Shown in pieces: positions 26,619-35,941 of a stretch of DNA of 64,000 nucleotides. Source of the stretch: Shewanella sp. Choline-02u-19 (GTDB lineage: Bacteria; Pseudomonadota; Gammaproteobacteria; Enterobacterales; Shewanellaceae); contig NZ_PJBE01000013.1 in assembly GCF_002836205.1 (NCBI RefSeq), forward strand, positions 310,001 through 374,000, written 5' to 3'. A program made the translations under genes and the position numbers. The notes below the pieces were generated by a model. The model saw nothing but the letters and a program-made list of their open reading frames with translations. It was not told the DNA's origin and searched no databases. Each line of letters begins with the position of its first letter. Within the stretch, counting starts at the first letter, position 1.

Positions 26619-28582
26619 TGAAAACGGACAATAAATCATCGGCAAATCGCTTCGATATGGGGGATATGGATACCTTTCCAAAGATATTACGCCATAACGC
26701 CACTTTGTGGGGTGATGATATTGCCATGCGCGAGAAAGAGTTTGGTATTTGGAGCGAATTTAGCTGGCTCGATTATCACAACCGCGTGAAGTGGCTGTCA
26801 CTGACCATTCGCCATTTAGGTATTGAAGCTGAAGCGACGATTGCGTTACTCGGTGATAACAGACCTGAATGGGTATGGGGAGAAGTTGCAGCCCATGCAC
26901 TGAGTTGTTATTCGCTGGGGATCTATCAAGACTCAATGCATGAAGAGGTGGCATACCTACTTAATCGCAGCAATGCGCAAGTCGTGATCGCTGAAGATGA
27001 AGAGCAATGCGACAAATTACTTGAGCTTGGCGATCAAATTCCGACGGTAAAATATATTGTTTATTGCGACCCAAGAGGGATGCGCAAATATAACGACCCA
27101 CGATTAATCAGCATCGAAGACATATATAAGACAGGGCGAAAGCTAGATAAGCAAAACCCACAAGGTTACGACAAGCTAGTCGATGCTGGGAAACCTGAGA
27201 ATATTGCTATCTATTGCACCACATCAGGTACCACTTCAAAGCCCAAAATAGTATTGCTGCAAGGCAGTAAGTTTATCGAGCATTGCTGCTCATATTTACG
27301 CGCTGATCCTAGAAAACCAGGTGATAACTATGTGTCGGTACTGCCTCTGCCTTGGATCATGGAGCAGGTTTATGCGGTTGGGCAGGCGTTAATTGCACGA
27401 CAAATCGTTAATTTTGTCGAAGAGCAGGAAACCATGATGGCAGATCTACGCGAGATAGGTCCCAGCTTTGTGCTGCTAGCACCGCGAGTTTGGGAAGGGA
27501 TCTTAGCCGACGTTCAAGCGCGGATGATGGATTCCACTCCGCTGAAAAAGAAGCTATTTGAATTTGCGCTCAAACGCGCCGAAGCGGCACTTGCTAAGGG
27601 GAAGCGCTCGACCTTCGCTGATCTTATTTTAATGAAAGCATTGCGCGATAGATTAGGCTTCTCATTTCTAAAGTCTGCGGCAACGGGTGGCGCAGCAATG
27701 GGACCCGATACCTTTAAATTCTTCCAGAGTATTGGCGTGCCACTGCGCCAGCTATATGGCCAAACTGAGATGTGCGGTGCATATACCATTCATCATCAGG
27801 ATGATGTCGATTATGACAGCGTAGGCGTAGCATTCGATACCGCGCAATTGCAGGTGATCAATACCGATAGCGAAGGTGTGGGTGAAGTTATCGCCAAGAC
27901 GGTGGGTATGTTCAATGGCTATTTGGGCGACCAAGCCGCCTATGACGAAGATGTTAAAGAGGGTTGGATGCACACCGGAGACGCTGGTTATTTCAAACCT
28001 TCTGGGCATTTGGTGGTGATTGACCGGATCAAAGATTTGGCCAAAACCAGTCAAGGGATCCAGTACTCCCCGCAATACATTGAAAACAAATTAAAATTCT
28101 CTTCATTTATCGGTGAAGCGGTCATTCTTGGTAAAGACAAACCCTTCCTTTCTGCCATCTTGTGTATCCGATTTAGCATCGTTTCAAAATGGGCAGAACA
28201 GCAAGGGCTGGCATTTACCAACTATACCAATTTATCGAGTTTACCTGAGGTGTATGAGCAGCTCACTAAAGAGATTGAAATTGTTAACCAGTCGCTGCCA
28301 GATGCACAAAAAATCAATAAATTCATATTACTGTATAAAGAACTTGATGCCGATGATGGCGAACTTACTCGTACTCGTAAAGTTCGTCGTGGCGTTATTG
28401 CTGAAAAATACGCTGACATTATCGAGTCCATCTATAGCGATAAGTCCCATGTCGATATTGATACTGTGATTACCTTCCAAGATGGCAGCAAATCTCGTAT
28501 TCAAACGCAGCTAAAGGTAGCTACCGTTATTGAAGCTGGTGCGACGTTAGACACTGATCTTTCTCAAAGGAGAGCCTCATGA
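26618..28582 (+). CDS. AMP-forming acyl-CoA synthetase (long-chain ACSL-like) in ABC operon
   Basis: The 654-residue adenylate-forming enzyme would activate a carboxylic acid to its CoA thioester. Motifs include the P-loop-like TTSGTTSKPKIVLL, QLYGQTEMCGAY and GWMHTGDAGYF. The C-terminal hinge region reads VVIDRIKDLAKTSQG, then YSPQYIENKLK, which resembles long-chain acyl-CoA synthetases. The P-loop has Ser where most families have Gly (SGTTS rather than SGTTG). It lies inside the transporter operon, overlapping livG-like by one base and the livH-like gene by four (ATGA). This tight coupling implies that imported substrate is activated on entry. The chain length or ring type of the substrate is unknown. 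Confidence 0.9.
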   Translation: MKTDNKSSANRFDMGDMDTFPKILRHNATLWGDDIAMREKEFGIWSEFSWLDYHNRVKWLSLTIRHLGIEAEATIALLGDNRPEWVWGEVAAHALSCYSLGIYQDSMHEEVAYLLNRSNAQVVIAEDEEQCDKLLELGDQIPTVKYIVYCDPRGMRKYNDPRLISIEDIYKTGRKLDKQNPQGYDKLVDAGKPENIAIYCTTSGTTSKPKIVLLQGSKFIEHCCSYLRADPRKPGDNYVSVLPLPWIMEQVYAVGQALIARQIVNFVEEQETMMADLREIGPSFVLLAPRVWEGILADVQARMMDSTPLKKKLFEFALKRAEAALAKGKRSTFADLILMKALRDRLGFSFLKSAATGGAAMGPDTFKFFQSIGVPLRQLYGQTEMCGAYTIHHQDDVDYDSVGVAFDTAQLQVINTDSEGVGEVIAKTVGMFNGYLGDQAAYDEDVKEGWMHTGDAGYFKPSGHLVVIDRIKDLAKTSQGIQYSPQYIENKLKFSSFIGEAVILGKDKPFLSAILCIRFSIVSKWAEQQGLAFTNYTNLSSLPEVYEQLTKEIEIVNQSLPDAQKINKFILLYKELDADDGELTRTRKVRRGVIAEKYADIIESIYSDKSHVDIDTVITFQDGSKSRIQTQLKVATVIEAGATLDTDLSQRRAS

Positions 28583-29472
28583 ATTTTGAACTGTTACTGC
28601 AGCTAATCATCAATGGACTGATTGTCGGTTTGTTATACGGTGTGGTGGGGATGTGTTTTGTGCTGGTGTATAAATCGACGCAGATAGTTAACTTCGCTCA
28701 AGGCGAGTTCTTGCTGATAGGGGCGTGGGTATGTTGGGCATTATTAGTCTATTTGGAACTGCCTTTCTTTTTAGGCTTTTTCCTCACGCTCTGCTTTATG
28801 GGGGTGTTCGGTGTGTTTTTGCAGATGATTGTCCTGCGTCCGATGATTGGTGAACCTATTATCTCGGTGATCATGGTGACCATAGGTTTATCCATCTTCT
28901 TCCAGTCGCTAACTAAGTGGATCTTTGGTGTGTCACCACAGAGTTATCCAAAAGTTTTTGATACCCAATCTATTGCTATATTTGGGCTTAATGTCGAGCT
29001 GGCTTACCTAATGAGTACCGTGATTGCACTCATTATCATGGTCAGTTTTTTCTTGTTTTTTAAATATTCTAAGCACGGTTTAGCCATGCGGGCTACGGCG
29101 TTTGACCAGCAAGTGGCCCAGAGCTTAGGTATATCCGTTAAACAAGTCTTTGCCATGAGTTGGGGAATAGCAGCCACGGTGTCTGCTACCGCAGGTGTTG
29201 TGATCGGCATGGTCAACGGTGTCTCAGATTCACTCTCCTCTATTGGTATCAAAGTATTTCCAGCCGTCATTTTGGGCGGTCTCGATTCGATTGTTGGGGC
29301 CATTGTGGGGGGGATCATGATTGGCGTACTTGAGAACGTGGCCGAGTTTTTCGACAGTCAGTATCTGCATATCGGCAATATGTATGACATTGCTCCATTT
29401 TATGTGCTGTTGATCATTCTCTGGTTTAAACCCTACGGCCTGTTTGGTACCCGTAATATCGAGCGCATTTAG
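28579..29472 (+). CDS. Branched-chain amino acid-type ABC permease, LivH-like
   Basis: The 297-residue integral membrane protein starts with LLLQLIINGLIVGLLYGVVGMCFVLVYKSTQIVNFAQGEF, the characteristic LivH N-terminus. About eight hydrophobic segments follow, and the C-terminal ILGGLDSIVGAIVGGIMIGVLE coupling region is present. The ATG overlaps the preceding synthetase stop (ATGA) and is preceded by AAGGAGAG. It pairs with the LivM-like permease 44 bases downstream. Confidence 0.93.
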   Translation: MNFELLLQLIINGLIVGLLYGVVGMCFVLVYKSTQIVNFAQGEFLLIGAWVCWALLVYLELPFFLGFFLTLCFMGVFGVFLQMIVLRPMIGEPIISVIMVTIGLSIFFQSLTKWIFGVSPQSYPKVFDTQSIAIFGLNVELAYLMSTVIALIIMVSFFLFFKYSKHGLAMRATAFDQQVAQSLGISVKQVFAMSWGIAATVSATAGVVIGMVNGVSDSLSSIGIKVFPAVILGGLDSIVGAIVGGIMIGVLENVAEFFDSQYLHIGNMYDIAPFYVLLIILWFKPYGLFGTRNIERI

Positions 29473-29516
29473 ATTATTCACTAAGTTATGTTTATCAGAT
29501 TTTTTAAGGAGTTTTT

Positions 29517-30590
29517 ATGTCTAGCTTAGCGATGCGACCGTGTGGTGATTTCCGCACAAGCTATAAAGCCGACAATACAATATTTGAAACCAAAACCGTT
29601 CGGCTGCTGATGATTGCAGTCATCGCCATTGCCTGTGGTGCCCCCTTGGTGCTTGATGGTTACTTTTTAACCCTGTTTATCCAAATATCTTATCTTGGTA
29701 TTGCGGCGTTAGGGCTCAATATACTGGTCGGTTTTACTGGGCAGATCTCACTGGGCCATGGCGCATTTTTTGGCTTTGGTGCATTTGCCTCAGCCTGGTT
29801 AAATACCAGTTTTCAAATCCCAGTGGTGCTTTGTATCCCTTTAGCGGGCTTTCTGACCATGGCCGTTGGCATGATGTTTGGTATGCCAGCTGCGCGGATT
29901 AAGGGGCTGTATTTGGCGATAGCCACCTTAGCGGCTCAGTTTATCATTGAAGACTTTTTTGCTCGAGCAGATTGGTTCTCTGGCGGTTCTTCAGGCTCGA
30001 TGGCTGCACCGGTCAATCTGTTTGGGTTTGAGTTTGATACCGATCAGAGCTTTTTCTACATCGCACTATTTGCCTTGGTGTTTATGTACACCTGGGGCTG
30101 CAATCTGATGCGTAGCCGAGACGGGCGCGCTTTTGTTGCGGTACGTGATCACTACCTTTCAGCCGAAATAATGGGGGTTAAGCTCAACAAGTATCGCTTG
30201 TTATCTTTTGGTATTTCCTCGTTTTATGCCGGTATTGGCGGCGCATTATACGGGCACTACTTGGGCTATGTGTCTGCAGAGGGCTTCACTATCTTAATGT
30301 CGATTCAGTTTCTAGCCATGGTGATTATTGGTGGGCTGGGCTCGATAAAGGGCACCTTAATGGGCGTGGTATTTATGGTGTTACTGCCTGAAGTGCTTGA
30401 AACCATGGTCAGTCTGATGAAGTACACCGACTGGGGCAATATTCCCATGGTGACCGACGGCTTAGCGTATATCAAAGAGATGGCGATTGGATTGGTCATC
30501 ATTCTGTTTTTGATTTTCGAACCAGAGGGGCTTGCTCATCGCTGGGCGCAGATTAAGAACTATTGGAAATTTTACCCGTTTGCTTACTGA
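29517..30590 (+). CDS. Branched-chain amino acid-type ABC permease, LivM-like
   Basis: The 357-residue protein has about ten hydrophobic segments. LivM family motifs are LGLNILVGFTGQISLGHGAFFGFGAF, AARIKGLYLAIATLAAQFI and FLAMVIIGGLGSIKGTLMGVVF. It forms the second half of the membrane channel with the LivH-like protein. A strong AAGGAG precedes the ATG by 7 bases. It is part of the continuous + strand operon. Confidence 0.93.
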   Translation: MSSLAMRPCGDFRTSYKADNTIFETKTVRLLMIAVIAIACGAPLVLDGYFLTLFIQISYLGIAALGLNILVGFTGQISLGHGAFFGFGAFASAWLNTSFQIPVVLCIPLAGFLTMAVGMMFGMPAARIKGLYLAIATLAAQFIIEDFFARADWFSGGSSGSMAAPVNLFGFEFDTDQSFFYIALFALVFMYTWGCNLMRSRDGRAFVAVRDHYLSAEIMGVKLNKYRLLSFGISSFYAGIGGALYGHYLGYVSAEGFTILMSIQFLAMVIIGGLGSIKGTLMGVVFMVLLPEVLETMVSLMKYTDWGNIPMVTDGLAYIKEMAIGLVIILFLIFEPEGLAHRWAQIKNYWKFYPFAY

Positions 30591-30660
30591 TTTTTTTCGA
30601 GCTGTAACAGCAGCGGTATACAGCTTTCAACTTTGACTGAACATTTGAAGGATCATAACT

Positions 30661-31947
30661 ATGTATAACCATACTAATAATAACGGTTTGAATAAAGTGA
30701 AATACTTAAAGTGGGCGCTGGGCTCAAGCCTTGCTTGTTTAGCCACAACAGCCAGTGGTTTAGCTCACGCAGAAGAGGCTATTTTTGTTGGCCACCTAGC
30801 TGATATGTCAGGTCCTACCGCGTTTGTGGGTAAGCCCTATGCCGACGGTGTGCGAGATTCACTTGCTTATATTAATGCCCATGGCGGTATTGATGGCACC
30901 AAGCTTGAGTATGAAACCATTGATTACGGCTACAAAGTGCCTCAAGCGATAGCCTCTTATAAAAAGTGGCAGTCACGTAAAAATATGGTGGCCATGCAAG
31001 GCTGGGGCACGGCAGATACCGAGGCGCTGATCTCTTTTGCGGCGAAAGATAAAACCCCTATTTTTTCAGCATCCTATTCTGGTCACTTAACTGATCCTCA
31101 GGGCAAGAACCCCAACACTAAAAAGCCGGCACCTTATAACTTTTTCTATGGTGCATCTTACTCAGATTCTTGTCGTGGACTAGTACAGTGGGCTGCCGAT
31201 GACTGGAAAACAAAAGGTGGCGAAGGTAAACCCAAGTTCACCCATATTGGGGCTAACCATCCATTTCCTAACGCCCCCAAAGCGGCCTGCGCTGAATATG
31301 CAGCAGAGCTAGGTTTTGATGTTCTGCCTTCGGTGGTTATTTCAATGAAACCGGGTGACTTTAAGGCTCAGTGTTTAAGTCTTAAAAGCTCGAAAACAAA
31401 CTACGGCTATATCGGTAACTTAGGCGGTTCAGTGCAATCACTGATTAAGTCGTGTAACACCGTTGGCACCGATATTCAGTTTATGTCGAATATCTGGGGC
31501 GGCGACAAATTGGTCTTTAAGGCGGCTGGTGAGGGCGTTAAAAACTATATATTCCCCACCATGACGCCATTTTGGACTGATGATGTCCCGGGGATGAAAC
31601 TGGTACGTGAGATCTCAAAGATGTCCGACAGTGAAGGGAATAAAGAGCGACTACATCACTATATCCGCGGAGTCTGTTCAGTTTATTTTATGAAAGAGTC
31701 TATGGAGTGGGCTAAAGCCAACGGTGGTGTCACTGGTGAGAATGTTAAAAAGGGCATGTATGTGCGTAATAATTGGGTACCGAAAGGGCTCGAAGGTGTG
31801 TGCTTAGCGGCAACATGGACCCCGGAGGATCACCGCGGTGTTAACCAAGTTAACATCTACAAAGGTAACTTTAATGGTGGTGATGTACGAGTTGATAAAG
31901 TGGATCAGATAACGCTAGAGCGTCGTGTTGACTGGTTAGGTTACTAA
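30661..31947 (+). CDS. Periplasmic substrate-binding protein of ABC transporter (LivK-type fold)
   Basis: The 428-residue protein has a signal peptide of about 38 residues ending SGLAHA. The mature part matches the type 1 periplasmic binding fold (IFVGHLADMSGPTAFVGKPYADGVRDSLAYINAHGGIDG). It is larger than typical LivK (about 345 mature residues) and has six cysteines in the mature region (in SDSC, KAAC, KAQC, IKSC, RGVC and EGVC), an even number compatible with disulfides. The ligand is unknown. The two CoA-ligase-family genes in the operon suggest a carboxylic acid rather than an amino acid. Confidence 0.9.
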   Translation: MYNHTNNNGLNKVKYLKWALGSSLACLATTASGLAHAEEAIFVGHLADMSGPTAFVGKPYADGVRDSLAYINAHGGIDGTKLEYETIDYGYKVPQAIASYKKWQSRKNMVAMQGWGTADTEALISFAAKDKTPIFSASYSGHLTDPQGKNPNTKKPAPYNFFYGASYSDSCRGLVQWAADDWKTKGGEGKPKFTHIGANHPFPNAPKAACAEYAAELGFDVLPSVVISMKPGDFKAQCLSLKSSKTNYGYIGNLGGSVQSLIKSCNTVGTDIQFMSNIWGGDKLVFKAAGEGVKNYIFPTMTPFWTDDVPGMKLVREISKMSDSEGNKERLHHYIRGVCSVYFMKESMEWAKANGGVTGENVKKGMYVRNNWVPKGLEGVCLAATWTPEDHRGVNQVNIYKGNFNGGDVRVDKVDQITLERRVDWLGY

Positions 31948-31977
31948 GCCTTACTTGCTCGTTGAAGTCCGTTTATC

Positions 31978-32009
31978 TGCCTAGTAAGTCAGTATTTTCT
32001 TGCTAGGCA
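31978..32009 (+). repeat. Intra-operon stem-loop after the binding-protein gene
   Basis: TGCCTAG and CTAGGCA form a 7-bp perfect stem, extendable by AA/TT with a mismatch, around an inner loop. There is no T-run. Stem-loops after a binding-protein gene often stabilise its mRNA and raise its level above the other subunits. That role is inference here. Confidence 0.55.
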
Positions 32010-32033
32010 ATAACATTGAAAGTTGGAGTTGTT

Positions 32034-32852
32034 ATGACACAAGCTGTGCAGTTAAAGCCTGAAAGTCCTCTTTTATCGATTAATAACATTGAAGTGGTTT
32101 ATGACGATGTTATTCAAGTACTACGTGGCGTTAGCATCGATGTTCCTCAAGGCGAGATTGTGACCCTATTAGGGCCTAATGGTGCGGGGAAATCGACAAC
32201 CTTGAAAGCGATTTCTGGCCTACTCAAGACCGAAAATGGTGAAGTGTCACGCGGTGATATCCATTTTATGGGTGAGCGTATTGATGTCAAAAATGCTGAG
32301 GATGTTGTACGTTCCGGACTTTTCCAAGTGATGGAAGGGCGCCGGATCATCGAGGACATGAGTGTTATTGAAAATCTAAAGCTTGGCGCATATACCCGAA
32401 ACGATGGTCAGGTGAATCAAGATATAGACATGGTGTATAACTATTTCCCTCGTCTTAAAGAGCGCACTGGGTTAGCGGGATATTTGTCTGGCGGTGAACA
32501 GCAAATGTTAGCGATTGGGCGCGCATTAATGGCACGACCTAAGATGATCTGTTTAGACGAACCGTCTATGGGGTTGTCACCGCTACTGGTTAAAGAGGTA
32601 TTTGGCATTATTGAGAAGATTAACCGTGACCAAGGGATCACCATGTTGCTGGTGGAGCAAAATGCTAACTATGCGCTAAAGGCGGCAAATTATGGCTACA
32701 TCATGGAGTCAGGAAAAATAGTGCTAGATGGATCCAATGAGCAGCTATTGAATAATGAAGATGTGAAAGAGTTTTATCTTGGTGGCGGCAAAGAAAAGCG
32801 TAAGAGTTTTAAAAACTTGAAATCTTATAAGCGCCGTAAACGCTGGTTGTAA
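32034..32852 (+). CDS. ABC transporter ATP-binding protein, LivF-like
   Basis: This is the second ATPase of the importer. Walker A is GPNGAGKSTT, the signature is LSGGEQQMLAIGRAL and Walker B is MICLDEPSMG. The D-loop region GLSPLLVKEVF and switch LLVEQNANYAL are typical of LivF. Start choice: ATG at 32034 has GGAG five bases upstream. A longer frame opening at TTG 32016 would include the ribosome site itself and is rejected. The C-terminal tail is unusually basic (KEKRKSFKNLKSYKRRKRW), beyond the usual end after FYLGG. Confidence 0.92.
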   Translation: MTQAVQLKPESPLLSINNIEVVYDDVIQVLRGVSIDVPQGEIVTLLGPNGAGKSTTLKAISGLLKTENGEVSRGDIHFMGERIDVKNAEDVVRSGLFQVMEGRRIIEDMSVIENLKLGAYTRNDGQVNQDIDMVYNYFPRLKERTGLAGYLSGGEQQMLAIGRALMARPKMICLDEPSMGLSPLLVKEVFGIIEKINRDQGITMLLVEQNANYALKAANYGYIMESGKIVLDGSNEQLLNNEDVKEFYLGGGKEKRKSFKNLKSYKRRKRWL

Positions 32853-32867
32853 TAAGGAGCGATACCC

Positions 32868-34094
32868 ATGTCATTTTTTAGTGCACAAGAACAACAAGCT
32901 GCGACGCTAAGAGAAGCGACGTTAATGTCTCGCTTGAGCGATTTTTTATGTTTTGCTCAGGAGTCATCTGATTATTACCACCGCGTGTTAGCTAATATCG
33001 ACCTAAGCCAAATCAACTCTCGCTCAGCACTGGCTGCGCTGCCGATCACTCGAAAGTCAGATTTGATTAAGCTTCAAGCGGCAAATATGCCGTTTGCGGG
33101 TATGGTACCGAATATGAGTGGCGTGGGGAGGGTCTTTCAGTCGCCAGGGCCAATCTATGAGCCGGAAGCCGATGGCCACGATTGGTGGCGCATGGGGCAA
33201 GCATTTTTTGCTGCAGGGTTTAGGGCGGGTGATTTGGTACAAAACTGTTTGTCTTATCATCTTACACCCGGTGGGTTTATTATGGACTCTGGTGCTAAAG
33301 CCTGCGGTTGTAGTGTGATCCCCGCAGGCCCTGGGCAGACCGAAATGCAGCTCGATATCATTCATAATTTACAACCTAACAGTTACTGCGGCACGCCTTC
33401 ATTTCTTAAAATATTGCTAGATAAAGCTAAGCTTCAGCAGCAAGGACCATTGCCTTTTAGTAAAGCGTTAGTGACTGGGGAGGCGCTGACTCCCGCGCTT
33501 AAAGCCGTTTTTGACGAGGCTGATATTGAGGTTAAACAGGCGTATGCCACCGCAGATATTGGCTTAATTGCCTTTGAGAGTGTTGCTGATGCGGGTTTAG
33601 TCGTGGCTGAAGATATTATTTTGGAAATTGTCAGGCCGGGCAGTTTAGCGCCAGTCAAACGAGGTGAAGTGGGAGAGGTGGTGATAACCAGTTTTAACCC
33701 AAACTATCCATTAATTCGTTTTGCGACTGGCGATCTAAGTGCGCAGTTAGACAGCCCAAGTGACTGTGGTCGCACCAATATGCGGATCAAGGGCTGGCTT
33801 GGGCGCGCCGACCAAACCACTAAAGTCAAAGGCTTGTTTATACATCCTGAGCAGGTTGAACGAGTCCGGCTTTATCATAGTGCCATCCAGCGTGTGAGAC
33901 TGGTGGTCTGCAGTGAAAATGACAATGACAAGATGTGCCTGCTGTGCGAAGTGGATGATAATGTACGGCTTAACATTGACATTGTGGCGATTCAACAATC
34001 GATTCGCGCGGTGACACAACTCTCTAGCGACGTTAGCTTAGTCGCTATAGGCAGTATGCTGGACGACGGTATTGTGATTGAAGATCAACGTTAA
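32868..34094 (+). CDS. Divergent phenylacetate-CoA ligase (PaaK)-family protein
   Basis: The 408-residue protein matches PaaK-type AMP-forming ligases over its length. The N-terminal region includes LAALPITRKSDL. The middle has SYHLTPGGFIMDSGAKACGC and ALVTGEALTPALKAVFDE. Later segments are YATADIGLIAFE, IRFATGDLSA and GRADQTTKVKGLFIHPEQVE. The usual Ser/Thr/Gly-rich P-loop (SSGTTGKP) is not evident. At its place stands SGVGRVFQSPGPIYEP. Either ATP binding differs or the protein is not a ligase. AAGGAG lies 7 bases before the ATG. It is the last gene of the transporter operon. Confidence 0.82.
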   Translation: MSFFSAQEQQAATLREATLMSRLSDFLCFAQESSDYYHRVLANIDLSQINSRSALAALPITRKSDLIKLQAANMPFAGMVPNMSGVGRVFQSPGPIYEPEADGHDWWRMGQAFFAAGFRAGDLVQNCLSYHLTPGGFIMDSGAKACGCSVIPAGPGQTEMQLDIIHNLQPNSYCGTPSFLKILLDKAKLQQQGPLPFSKALVTGEALTPALKAVFDEADIEVKQAYATADIGLIAFESVADAGLVVAEDIILEIVRPGSLAPVKRGEVGEVVITSFNPNYPLIRFATGDLSAQLDSPSDCGRTNMRIKGWLGRADQTTKVKGLFIHPEQVERVRLYHSAIQRVRLVVCSENDNDKMCLLCEVDDNVRLNIDIVAIQQSIRAVTQLSSDVSLVAIGSMLDDGIVIEDQR

Positions 34095-34120
34095 TGGTTT
34101 GAAGGCACTGCAGAAACAAA

Positions 34121-34146
34121 AACGCCGATGAATCATCATCGGCGTT
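34121..34146 (-). terminator. Intrinsic terminator of proS
   Basis: AACGCCGATGA and TCATCGGCGTT form an 11-bp perfect stem with a 4-base loop. On the minus strand it is followed by TTTTGTTT, so it terminates proS. It may also stop the opposing ABC operon, although there is no T-run on the plus strand. Confidence 0.85.
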
Positions 34147-34228
34147 CTACTGTCGCTAGTTTAGCTATTTCAAATTGAGGTAGCTAAATGAACATAAGCT
34201 AAATGACCCTAACTTAATGAGAGAAAGC

Positions 34229-35941
34229 TTAAGCTTGTTGCGCTTTTAAGAACTCAACAATTTGCTCGAATGGCACTTCTTGCTTCTCACCAGTACGACG
34301 ATTTTTATACTCGAATACACCGTTATCAATGTTACGGTCGCCGATAACAACCACATTTGGCAAGCCAATCAGTTCCATATCAGCAAACATCACACCCGCA
34401 CGCTCTTTACGGTCATCAAACAAGACTTCTATACCTGCGTCGGTTAAGTCTTGATAAAGCTTTTCAGCGCTATCTTTAACACGGTGAGATTTGTGCATGT
34501 TCATTGGTAAAATACCGACGGAGAACGGTGCAATAGCTTCTGGCCAAATAATACCGCGATCATCGTGGTTTTGCTCAATAGCTGCTGCAACCATGCGGCT
34601 CACGCCAACACCGTAACAACCCATTAGTAAGGTCTTAGACTTACCATTGTGGTCGAGTACGTTAGCGTGCATCGCTTCAGAGTAGTTGTTGCCCAACTGG
34701 AAGATATGGCCGACTTCGATACCACGAAGCAGGGCAATAGTGCCTTTACCACATGGGCTAGGTTCACCTTCGATGATATTACGCAGATCAAATGCTGGTG
34801 CCTCTGGTAGATCACGTTCCCAGTTGATACCAAAGTAATGCTTATTATCTTGGTTAGCACCGGCGCCAAAGTCACTCATTACTGCGACGCTGTGGTCGAT
34901 AAATACTGGAATATTAAGACCTACAGGCCCAATAGAACCAGGACCTGCGCCAATCGCTTTACGGATATCAGCTTCATCGGCAAATTCAAATGGAGCCAGT
35001 ACCGCATCAATCTTTTCAGCTTTGACTTCGTTTAAATCATGATCGCCACGAACAACAACCGCCACTAACGGCGCTTCTTCTGTTGCGCCTTTAACGATAA
35101 GTGTTTTAACTGTTTTCTCAATCGCAATACCGTGTTGTTCAACGAGCTCGGTAATGGTTTTAGCATTCGGAGTGTCTACAAGCGTCATCTCATTGGTGGC
35201 TACTTGACGAGTGTCTGTTGGCATTGGTGTTTCACATTTTTCAACGTTGGCTGCGTAATCGCTCTCAGTTGAGTATGCGATTAAGTCTTCACCACTATTA
35301 GCCAAAACATGGAACTCATGTGATGTGCTGCCACCGATGGCGCCAGTGTCAGCCATTACAGGGCGGAAAGCTAAGCCTAAGCGGGTCAATATGTTGCTAT
35401 ACGCTTGGAACATAGACTCATAAGTCTCGTCCATGGTTTCTTGATCTAAATGGAAAGAATAAGCGTCTTTCATCAAGAATTCGCGTGAACGCATCACACC
35501 AAAGCGTGGACGAACTTCGTCACGGAATTTAGTCTGAATTTGGAACAAGTTCAGGGGCAGTTGCTTGTAAGAGTTAACCTCTTTACGCACGATATCAGTG
35601 ATCACTTCTTCGTGAGTTGGGCCCAAAACGAAGTCACGGTTATGACGGTCTTGGAAGCGCAGTAGCTCGGGGCCAAACTTTTCTAAGCGACCAGATTCAA
35701 CCCAAAGATCCGCAGGTTGAACCATAGGCATAAGGATCTCAACCGAACCGGCCTTGTTCATCTCTTCGCGAACGATAGCTTCAATTTTACGCAGTACACG
35801 TAAACCTGTCGGCAACCAGCTGTATAAGCCTGATGCATTACGACGGACCATGCCCGCACGTAACATTAACTGGTGACTAACTACTTCTGCATTAGCCGGT
35901 GTTTCTTTTTGAGTTGATAGCAGGTACTTGCTTACGCGCAT
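34229..35941 (-). CDS. proS: Prolyl-tRNA synthetase
   Basis: This class II synthetase charges tRNA(Pro). Conserved segments are RNASGLYSWLPTGLRVLRKIE (motif 1 region), FRDEVRPRFGVMRSREFLMKDAYSFH (motif 2), an editing domain (about 220-400; VVRGDHDLNEVKAEKIDAV) and GCYGVGVSRMVAAAIEQ (motif 3). Start choice: the frame opens farther upstream, but the family N-terminus is MRVSKYLLSTQKETPANAEV. That Met codon is at 35941, giving 570 residues against 572 in E. coli. The 26 extra upstream residues have no family counterpart and are excluded. Confidence 0.95.
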   Translation of the reverse strand: MRVSKYLLSTQKETPANAEVVSHQLMLRAGMVRRNASGLYSWLPTGLRVLRKIEAIVREEMNKAGSVEILMPMVQPADLWVESGRLEKFGPELLRFQDRHNRDFVLGPTHEEVITDIVRKEVNSYKQLPLNLFQIQTKFRDEVRPRFGVMRSREFLMKDAYSFHLDQETMDETYESMFQAYSNILTRLGLAFRPVMADTGAIGGSTSHEFHVLANSGEDLIAYSTESDYAANVEKCETPMPTDTRQVATNEMTLVDTPNAKTITELVEQHGIAIEKTVKTLIVKGATEEAPLVAVVVRGDHDLNEVKAEKIDAVLAPFEFADEADIRKAIGAGPGSIGPVGLNIPVFIDHSVAVMSDFGAGANQDNKHYFGINWERDLPEAPAFDLRNIIEGEPSPCGKGTIALLRGIEVGHIFQLGNNYSEAMHANVLDHNGKSKTLLMGCYGVGVSRMVAAAIEQNHDDRGIIWPEAIAPFSVGILPMNMHKSHRVKDSAEKLYQDLTDAGIEVLFDDRKERAGVMFADMELIGLPNVVVIGDRNIDNGVFEYKNRRTGEKQEVPFEQIVEFLKAQQA

